Below are positions 57,918 through 64,000 of a stretch of DNA of 64,000 nucleotides, piece after piece. The number at the start of each line of letters is the position of its first letter. Within the stretch, counting starts at the first letter, position 1. Location of the stretch: positions 1 to 64,000 of the forward strand of contig JAKSIC010000001.1 of assembly GCA_024399015.1 (NCBI GenBank), read 5' to 3'. Made by a program: the position numbers and the translations under genes. Below the pieces are notes generated by a model, which did no database searches, was not told where the DNA came from, and saw only the letters and a program-made list of their open reading frames with translations. This DNA comes from Fibrobacter sp. (GTDB taxonomy: Bacteria > Fibrobacterota > Fibrobacteria > Fibrobacterales > Fibrobacteraceae).

Positions 57918-58892
57918 TTATCTCTTACGGTCAGAAAGCACAGCCACCAGAATCACGAGGGCCTTGACCACACTCTGGTAGTAGGAAGTAACGCCCAAAA
58001 TGTTCAAACCATTGTTCAATACAGCAATGATCAAAACACCAGCAATGGTACCGGCAATTCGGCCACGGCCACCATTCATACTGGTACCGCCAAGAGCCAC
58101 TGCAGCAATGGCATCCAGTTCATAACCAGTACCCATAATGGGCTGAGCAGAGTCCACACGGCTAATCATAATCAGGCCAGCCAAAGCACTGAGGAAACCG
58201 GAAACGGCATAGACGCTCATCTTAACGCGGTTGATGTTCACACCAGTCAAAGCAGCGCACTTGGCATTAGAACCGGTAGCGTAAAGACGACGACCGAAAA
58301 CTGTATGCTTCAGCACAAAGTACATGATGGCGAACACCACGACAAGAATAATGATAGGAATAGGAATCTTGAAATCCGGTGCAAAGGTGAAGATAAAATT
58401 ACCCTTACCCATGGCCTTGAACAAAAGGCTATCACCAGAGCTTTCAGCCAAGCGAGAAATAGGCTTACCATCGGTAAGAATCATAGCGAGGCCGCGATAA
58501 GCTGTCATGGTAATCAAGGTAGCGATGAAGGGCTGCAAACGGCCCTTGGTCACCAAGAGACCACTGATCAAGCCCAAGGCAACACCCACCAGCAAAGCCA
58601 CAGGAACCGCAACAATCACCGGCACGCCATGACCAATCATTTCGGCACAGACAATGGCGCTCAAAGCGAAGGTGGAGCCCACAGAAAGGTCAATGCCGCC
58701 GCTAAGAATCACGCAGGTCATACCGAAGGCAATCAAGCCGTTAAAGGAAGCCTGACGCAGCAGGTTCAGGAAGTTGCCCGGTTGGCGGAATTCAGGGCTG
58801 ATGGCACTGATAATAACTACCAGAATTGCTAGCGCAATAAACACGCCATATTCTGACAAAAATGCACCAATATTTTTGTTTTCCTTTTTCAT
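57918..58892 (-). CDS. rbsC: Ribose ABC transporter permease
   Basis: 324 aa with eight to ten membrane segments; family motifs include GMTCVILSGGIDLSVGSTFALSA, the conserved EAA-like ATGSNAKCAALTGVN and GTSMNGGRGRIAGTIAGVLIIAVLNNGLNILGV. It forms the membrane channel for ribose with RbsA and the binding protein. The start codon overlaps the rbsA stop codon (TAATG), with AGGAGG upstream. Confidence 0.95.
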   Translation of the reverse strand: MKKENKNIGAFLSEYGVFIALAILVVIISAISPEFRQPGNFLNLLRQASFNGLIAFGMTCVILSGGIDLSVGSTFALSAIVCAEMIGHGVPVIVAVPVALLVGVALGLISGLLVTKGRLQPFIATLITMTAYRGLAMILTDGKPISRLAESSGDSLLFKAMGKGNFIFTFAPDFKIPIPIIILVVVFAIMYFVLKHTVFGRRLYATGSNAKCAALTGVNINRVKMSVYAVSGFLSALAGLIMISRVDSAQPIMGTGYELDAIAAVALGGTSMNGGRGRIAGTIAGVLIIAVLNNGLNILGVTSYYQSVVKALVILVAVLSDRKR

Positions 58893-60376
58893 TAGAGGGA
58901 TCCTCCTGTAGCAAGAGTCATAATTTTTTCCTGATCAGCGTCGGCACCGTTGATAATACCGGTCACATGTCCTTCGTGGACCACCATAATGCGGTCGCTC
59001 ATGCCTAGAACTTCGGGCAATTCAGAGGACACCATAATCACGGCGACGCCCTTGGCAGCCATTTCATTAATGACGCTGTAAATTTCCTTTTTAGCACCAA
59101 TATCCACACCACGGGTAGGTTCATCCAGAATCAGAATCTTGGGATCGGTGTAGATCCACTTGGCAAGAACCACCTTCTGCTGGTTACCACCGCTAAGATT
59201 GCCGCATTCATGGTGAGGGCCGAAGCAACGAATCTTGAATTCCTCAATACCGCGCTTCACCAAATTGGTCTGCTTATCGGCCTGAAGTACGCCCTTCGTA
59301 GAAACCTTTCCCAGGTTACAAAGTTCAATGTTTTCGGCAATGCTCTTTTCCAGCAACAGGCCTTCGGTCTTGCGGTCTTCGGTAATGAAACCGATGCCAG
59401 CTTCGATGGCCTGACGGGGATTGCGGATGGAGACTTCCTTGCCCTCAATGAAGATCTTGCCCTTTACGAGAGGCAGATTTCCAAAGATGGAATGCATGAT
59501 TTCGGTACGGCCGGCACCCATAAGGCCGGACACGCCCAGCACTTCACCGGCGCGAACATTAAAGCTTACATCGCGGAACAGTTTTTCGTGGGTAAGGCCT
59601 TCTACACGAAGCACCTCGCCGCCGATGGCGTTATTGCGCTTGGGGTAGCGTTCGCCAATTTCACGGCCGATCATCATCTTCACCACGTCATCCATGGTGA
59701 TGTCCTTGATGAACTTGGTATCGATGTAGGTACCGTCACGAAGGATGGTAATGCGGTCGCAAAGTTCAAAGATCTCTTCCATGCGGTGGGAGACGTAAAC
59801 GATGGAGACACCCTTCTTTCGCAGGGAATTGATGACTTCAAAAAGAACTTCCGTTTCGCTCTGGGTAAGGGCTGCGGTAGGTTCGTCCATAATCAGAACC
59901 TTGGCATCCACCATCAGGGCCTTACAGATTTCAACCATCTGCTGCTGGCCCACGGACAGGTCACTCATGACTGCGTCTACGGGAATATGAACGCCCATGC
60001 GGTCCATGATTTCCTGGGCCTTGGCGCGCATGGCCTTCTTGTCGCAAACGCCAAAGCGGTTGGTGATTTCCTTACCCATAAAGAGGTTTTCTTCTACGGT
60101 AAGGTCGAACAAAACGTTCAGTTCCTGATAAATAAAAACGATACCGGCTTCTTCCGCTTCCTTGGGACTATGGTAAATAACTTCCTTACCATCCACAATC
60201 ACGGTTCCGGAATCTCGGGTATACACGCCCGTGAGGATCTTCATCAGCGTAGACTTGCCTGCGCCATTTTCACCCATCAAGGCGTGGATTTCACCATCCT
60301 TCAGATTGAACGCAGCGTCTTTTAACACCTGGTTCGTTCCAAAGGACTTGTTAATGCCTTTCATTTCAACATGCAT
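58892..60376 (-). CDS. rbsA: Ribose ABC transporter ATPase
   Basis: 494 aa with two fused ATPase domains, as in all RbsA/MglA proteins. The first has GENGAGKSTLMKIL, LSVGQQQMVEICKAL and LIMDEPTAAL; the second has the degenerate P-loop GLMGAGRTEIM and LSGGNQQKVVLAKWI with LILDEPTRGVDIGAK. It powers ribose uptake. GGAGGAAAA lies about 11 nt before the chosen ATG. Confidence 0.95.
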   Translation of the reverse strand: MHVEMKGINKSFGTNQVLKDAAFNLKDGEIHALMGENGAGKSTLMKILTGVYTRDSGTVIVDGKEVIYHSPKEAEEAGIVFIYQELNVLFDLTVEENLFMGKEITNRFGVCDKKAMRAKAQEIMDRMGVHIPVDAVMSDLSVGQQQMVEICKALMVDAKVLIMDEPTAALTQSETEVLFEVINSLRKKGVSIVYVSHRMEEIFELCDRITILRDGTYIDTKFIKDITMDDVVKMMIGREIGERYPKRNNAIGGEVLRVEGLTHEKLFRDVSFNVRAGEVLGVSGLMGAGRTEIMHSIFGNLPLVKGKIFIEGKEVSIRNPRQAIEAGIGFITEDRKTEGLLLEKSIAENIELCNLGKVSTKGVLQADKQTNLVKRGIEEFKIRCFGPHHECGNLSGGNQQKVVLAKWIYTDPKILILDEPTRGVDIGAKKEIYSVINEMAAKGVAVIMVSSELPEVLGMSDRIMVVHEGHVTGIINGADADQEKIMTLATGGSL

Positions 60377-60396
60377 AGAGTATTATTTTCCTCCGA

Positions 60397-60795
60397 TCAG
60401 GCAAAAATGCAACCGGCCTGCAAAATAACATTGGCATAGGGAGTAGTTTCGCCAGTGCGAATCACAGCCTTGCAGGTCTCTGTGCGGGCCTTCAATTCTG
60501 CGTGGGGAACATATTCCACTTCCACGCCCGGCAGCAGCTGCAAAACCTGGCTTTCCACCTGGGGATTCTTGGTCTTGATTTCTTCGGCCAAGACGATTTT
60601 TTCCACCTTCATATCCTTCATCACCTCGGTCAAGGTCTGCATAAAGGTGGGCACGCCAAAGGCCAGAGCCAGGTCAATACGTTCTGTTTCGTCGGGAATG
60701 GGCAGGCCACAGTCGCCAATGCAAATGCAGTCCGTATGTCCCAAATAACCTAGAACCCTGGAAATTTCACTATTTAGAATGCCGTTTCGTTTCAT
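60397..60795 (-). CDS. rbsD: D-ribose pyranase
   Basis: 132 aa. The start MKRNGILNSEISRVLGYLGHTD (catalytic His20) and C-terminal TGETTPYANVILQAGCIF are family signatures. It interconverts beta-pyranose and beta-furanose forms of ribose so that RbsK can act. The start at 60795 follows AAGAAGGTTAAGTACA; an upstream extension in frame lacks support. It is the first gene of rbsDACBK; no rbsR repressor is in the window. Confidence 0.93.
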   Translation of the reverse strand: MKRNGILNSEISRVLGYLGHTDCICIGDCGLPIPDETERIDLALAFGVPTFMQTLTEVMKDMKVEKIVLAEEIKTKNPQVESQVLQLLPGVEVEYVPHAELKARTETCKAVIRTGETTPYANVILQAGCIFA

Positions 60796-60933
60796 TGTAC
60801 TTAACCTTCTTGCCCTCACTTTTTTGTGTTTTCTTGCCGTTTTCCTTTAATTTTTACGAAAAACGAAAGAAACAACCTTGTTTTCCAAACTATTCTAATA
60901 TAAGGCAATCTCTGTAAAAAGGTCAGGGGCGAT

Positions 60934-60953
60934 TATTCCATGTTGGAATATAT
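60934..60953. promoter_or_regulatory. Candidate operator upstream of the ribose operon
   Basis: ATTCCATGTTGGAAT is a perfect palindrome (TTCCA-tgt-TGGAA) in the divergent region between rbsD and the helicase gene; a repressor of either gene could bind it. Confidence 0.45.
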
Positions 60954-60989
60954 TTTTCATAACCTTTGATTTCTGCCTTTATATTTCTA

Positions 60990-61147
60990 CCTTTGGGCGC
61001 AGATTCGAGTTAGGAGACCTAACGACTTCAGGTTTATAAGCGCGAGTGCGCTTCGGGGCTTTTCAAGATTCCACGGATTTTTTAGGAATCATTAGATAGT
61101 GCGGCATGGGCCGCAGATGAAGTTTACAGGTCCCCTGAAGGTGATTT
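60990..61147 (+). promoter_or_regulatory. Long structured 5' leader of the DEAD-box helicase gene
   Basis: TATATT near 60981 may be the -10 box, which leaves about 155 nt of untranslated leader. It holds GTTAGG-AGA-CCTAAC (about 61009-61023), AGCGCGAGTGCGCTT (about 61040-61054) and GATTCC...GGAATC hairpins. DEAD-box helicases of cold-adapted operons often have such long leaders that regulate translation by temperature or by their own product. No known riboswitch motif is visible. Confidence 0.45.
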
Positions 61148-63670
61148 ATGTCTAAGAAATCCTACGACAAGGATGCGGAAAATCGTATCCCTGAAGAAAA
61201 CATTGACTCCAGTTCCAACATCGCTCGCGAAGCAGACGCATTCCTTGCAGCTCTCGCTGGCGGCGCCGACGAAGACGAAGCTGACGAAGCTGCATTCCTC
61301 GCATTGAATCCCGATGGCATCGTCGTAGATGATGATGACCAGATCGTGAATGTGGGCAAGCAGGCTGCCGGTTTCACCATCGGACAGAAGGCTGAAATTG
61401 TTGACGTCGATGAAATCAACGAAGAAGTCGTTGAAGAAGCCTCCGTTCCTCGCAATGACATTGTTGAAGAAGAAACTGACGAAGATATTTCTGAAGAGGA
61501 TTCCTCCGAAGAAGAAGATCTTGGCGAAGATACCGATGGCGACAAGGCTCTGGTGACTTTCGAAGATTTGGATTTGGCAGAACCTGTTCTTGAAGCCATC
61601 AAGAAGATGAACTATGTGACTCCCTCCCCCATCCAGGTGAAGGCAATCCCCGTTCTTCTTCAGGGCAACAACTTGCTGGGCACCGCTCAGACAGGTACCG
61701 GCAAGACCGCAGCATTCTCCCTGCCGCTGCTTTCCCGTTTAAACTTCAACGGCCACGAAACTTCCATGGTGGTTTTGACCCCCACACGCGAATTGGCAAT
61801 CCAGGTGGCCGAAGCCATCCAGCAGTACGCAGAAAACATGCCCAAGGTTCACGTGGTTCCTGTTTACGGTGGTCAGGATATTGCCGTGCAGATCCGCGCC
61901 CTCAAGCGTCAGGCAAATATCATCGTGGCAACTCCGGGTCGTTTGATTGACCACATCAAGCGCGGCACCATCACTTTGGGCGGCGTAAAGGCTATCGTTC
62001 TTGACGAAGCTGACGAAATGCTGGACATGGGTTTCGAAGAAGATGTGGAAACCATCTTGAGCGAAATTCCCGCAGACGCACAGCGCGCCCTCTTCAGCGC
62101 CACCATGCCCAAGAAGGTGAAGGCCATCATCGACAAGTACCTGGGCGAATACGACGAAGCCTGCATTGAAAACAAGACCACCACTGTTGAAAACATTCAC
62201 CAGCGCTACATGTTCATCAAGCAGGAACACAAGATCGAAGCTTTGGCCCGCGTGTTGGAAGGCGAAGACTTTGACGGTGTCTTGATTTTTGTACGCACCA
62301 AGCAGAACACCACCGAAGTGGCTGAAAAGTTGGAAAGCCGCGGTTTCAATGTGGCTCCGCTGAACGGCGACTTGGCACAGTCCATGCGAGAACGCACCAT
62401 CAACCGTTTGAAGATGGGCAAGCTTGATATTGTGGTGGCAACCGACGTGGCTGCCCGCGGTATCGACGTGGACCGCATTTCTCTCGTGGTGAACTACGAC
62501 ATTCCTTTCGATACCGAATCCTACGTTCATCGTATTGGACGTACAGGCCGCGCAGGCCGCAGCGGCGACGCCATCCTCTTCATCACTCCCCGCGAAAAGC
62601 GCATGCTGAAGATCATCGAACGCGCCACCCGTCAGCCCATCGACGAAATGGAATTGCCCACTGGCGAAATCATCAGCCAGAAGCGTGTTGCTGCATTCAA
62701 GCAGAAAGTCAAGAGCGTTGCAAGCTACGGCGAACTGGATAAGTTCAAGACTTTGATCAACGAGCTGGTCGCAGAAGGCAACAACCTGACCTGCGGTGTG
62801 GAAAACGAAGACGGCTCCGTGGCACCCCTCACTGCAGAAGACATTGCCGCAGCTGTCATCAAGATGTATCAGAAGAAGCAGCCCTTGTTTCCGGAATTGG
62901 CCCCGCTTGACGCTCCCCGCGAAGCACGCCGCGCCAAGGAACGCGCCGCACGTGACGAACGTTCCGGCAAGGAAAAGGGCGGCCGCGACTTTATCGGAGC
63001 AGGCACCGCAGGCTTTGACGTCGAAGACAGAAAGCGTTTGAACAAGGAACGTAAGGAAGGTTTGAACGGCGTTGAAGAAGGTTACCTCCGTTACTACTTG
63101 GGCGTTGGCCGCTTTGACCGCGTCACTCCCAAGGATATCGTAGGCGCCATCGCAGGCGAAGCCAACATCAGCAGTAGCAACATCGGCCGCATCAAGCTTT
63201 TCGACAAGTTCAGTACTGTGGAACTTCCGCAGGCTGTTCCGCAGGATGTACTGGACATTCTGGCAGGCATCACCATCCGCGGTAACGACGCCAAGTTCCG
63301 CCTGATGACTGATGAACCTCCTGAACGCGATGAAGAAGGTACTCGCGAAGGCCGCAGTTTCCACCGTGAAGGTCGCAGCTTTGGCGGAGACCGTGGTTTT
63401 GGTGGTCGCGGCGGTCGCGGTGGCTTTGGCGGCAATCGCGAAGAACGTCGCGGAGGTTTCCGCAAGGACCGTGAAGGCCGCGGATTCGGCGGCGAACGTA
63501 AGTTTGGCGGCGACCGCGGTGACCGCAAGTTTGGCGAAAAGAAACCTGCAGGCAATCGCGAAGAACGTCGTCGTGAAAAGTTTGGCGAAAAGCCGTTCCG
63601 TAAGGATCACGACGAACGCGAGTTCGGCGACAAGCCCTTCCGCAGAACTCGTCGTTTTGGCCGTGGCTAA
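61148..63670 (+). CDS. deaD: DEAD-box RNA helicase (DeaD/CsdA-like)
   Basis: 840 aa, much longer than E. coli DeaD (629). A 135-residue acidic, low-complexity N-terminal extension (EEETDEDISEEDSSEEEDLGED) is unusual. The helicase core follows: AQTGTGKT, PTRELA, VLDEADEMLD, SAT, VATDVAARGIDV and HRIGRTGRAGR. A DbpA-type RNA-binding domain lies at about 640-720 (GEEGYLRYYLGVGRFDRVTPKDIVGAIAGEA), and the tail is Arg/Gly-rich with RGGRGG and FGGDRG repeats that could bind RNA or drive condensates. It unwinds RNA structures, likely in ribosome assembly or cold shock. Starts after GAAGGTG. Confidence 0.95.
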   Translation: MSKKSYDKDAENRIPEENIDSSSNIAREADAFLAALAGGADEDEADEAAFLALNPDGIVVDDDDQIVNVGKQAAGFTIGQKAEIVDVDEINEEVVEEASVPRNDIVEEETDEDISEEDSSEEEDLGEDTDGDKALVTFEDLDLAEPVLEAIKKMNYVTPSPIQVKAIPVLLQGNNLLGTAQTGTGKTAAFSLPLLSRLNFNGHETSMVVLTPTRELAIQVAEAIQQYAENMPKVHVVPVYGGQDIAVQIRALKRQANIIVATPGRLIDHIKRGTITLGGVKAIVLDEADEMLDMGFEEDVETILSEIPADAQRALFSATMPKKVKAIIDKYLGEYDEACIENKTTTVENIHQRYMFIKQEHKIEALARVLEGEDFDGVLIFVRTKQNTTEVAEKLESRGFNVAPLNGDLAQSMRERTINRLKMGKLDIVVATDVAARGIDVDRISLVVNYDIPFDTESYVHRIGRTGRAGRSGDAILFITPREKRMLKIIERATRQPIDEMELPTGEIISQKRVAAFKQKVKSVASYGELDKFKTLINELVAEGNNLTCGVENEDGSVAPLTAEDIAAAVIKMYQKKQPLFPELAPLDAPREARRAKERAARDERSGKEKGGRDFIGAGTAGFDVEDRKRLNKERKEGLNGVEEGYLRYYLGVGRFDRVTPKDIVGAIAGEANISSSNIGRIKLFDKFSTVELPQAVPQDVLDILAGITIRGNDAKFRLMTDEPPERDEEGTREGRSFHREGRSFGGDRGFGGRGGRGGFGGNREERRGGFRKDREGRGFGGERKFGGDRGDRKFGEKKPAGNREERRREKFGEKPFRKDHDEREFGDKPFRRTRRFGRG

Positions 63671-63684
63671 TTTGTAATGCACAA

Positions 63685-63722
63685 CATTAAAAAAGCGCAG
63701 GCATTCCGCCTGCGTTTTTTTA
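63685..63722 (+). terminator. Terminator of the DEAD-box helicase gene
   Basis: CGCAGGC-ATTCC-GCCTGCG is followed by eight T; the T-run continues into the -10-like TATACT of the next gene. Confidence 0.85.
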
Positions 63723-63732
63723 TACTTATTTC

Positions 63733-64000
63733 ATGAATTCGTCTTTAATCTATATCATAGCCGTCATTATATTTTTGGCTCTTATTTTTGCCAAAACAAA
63801 AACAAACAAGAAACAAGCTCAAAAACGGCCCTATAAAAACTTCAAACATTTTGAAAAAGAAAATAGTAGAAAAAAGGCTTTCCAAGATCATGTTTTCGAG
63901 TTGGGAGGTTTCGGCGTAACCCAAGCACCAACGCGAAGTGAGGAAAGCTTCAACGCTACACCAGTTTTCAATGACGAACGAATCAACAATGACCCTCGGG
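63733..64000 (+). CDS. Membrane-anchored protein, 5' part (runs off the window)
   Basis: 89 codons are visible. The product starts MNSSLIYIIAVIIFLALIFA, one membrane helix, followed by a very basic stretch (KTKTNKKQAQKRPYKNFKHFEKENSRKK) that would stay in the cytoplasm by the positive-inside rule. No stop occurs before the window end. TATACT lies 6 nt before the ATG with no ribosome site; the mRNA may be leaderless. Function unknown. Confidence 0.65.
   Translation, partial: MNSSLIYIIAVIIFLALIFAKTKTNKKQAQKRPYKNFKHFEKENSRKKAFQDHVFELGGFGVTQAPTRSEESFNATPVFNDERINNDPR

Overview
The window looks like a chromosomal segment of a Fibrobacter-type bacterium (Fibrobacterota, gut or rumen). Evidence: a secreted protein with long Ser/Lys linkers and a type IX-secretion-like C-terminal domain, many small or Cys-lipobox lipoproteins, a short (284 aa) primary-type sigma factor, fused SecDF, KdtA and MlaE as marks of an outer membrane, and intergenic space filled with hairpin repeats. 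The genus is inferred from protein style, not from a search.

Layout. 1-7500 is a rearranged accessory zone downstream of carB. Two broken carB 3' fragments (1-554 and 1833-3218) precede the intact carB (7506-10724), all on the minus strand. Between them lie a lipoprotein gene, the 5' end of a secreted hydrolase gene joined to carB sequence, a four-gene cluster (membrane protein, exported trypsin-like protease, unknown protein, small membrane protein), a candidate structured RNA and a PIN-type toxin-antitoxin pair. 10725-15000 holds a carB leader with an attenuator-like hairpin, a small lipoprotein, HU, an AI-2E-type permease and envelope proteins. 15053-25060 holds a CnoX-like thioredoxin/TPR protein, a carboxyltransferase (OadA/PycB type), two paralogous lipoproteins, a secreted lipase-like protein with its partner, and an orphan LytS-type histidine kinase. 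25295-33400 is mostly housekeeping: sigma factor, S41 protease, MlaE, DciA, GyrB, polyprenyl synthase and CorA. 33539-46416 carries SecDF, GH13 and GH77 glucan enzymes, an AlkD-like protein, tRNA-Cys, DUF374, a DnaQ-like exonuclease, L28 and a minus-strand envelope/isoprenoid operon (ABC exporter, ICMT-like, KdtA, IspH).

48000-55200 is again accessory: two identical tRNA-Glu genes, Rpn-family nuclease sequences, a T9SS-type secreted protein, a damaged tRNA-Ser cluster and a lipoprotein. 55227-60795 is a ribose operon (rbsD-A-C-B-K) whose binding protein is two fused copies of RbsB. The right end carries a DEAD-box helicase with a long 5' leader and the start of a small membrane protein.

Three patterns cut across the annotation. 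First, modular palindromic repeats sit just after stop codons and carry direct and inverted copies of the stop-codon context. One related 80-bp element interrupts a carB fragment, and the intact carB gives the empty site. Second, tRNA-Ser-like copies are interrupted in the T-loop by ~100-nt three-hairpin inserts. Third, at least nine genes have a -10-like box 6-7 nt before the ATG and no Shine-Dalgarno, which suggests leaderless mRNAs.
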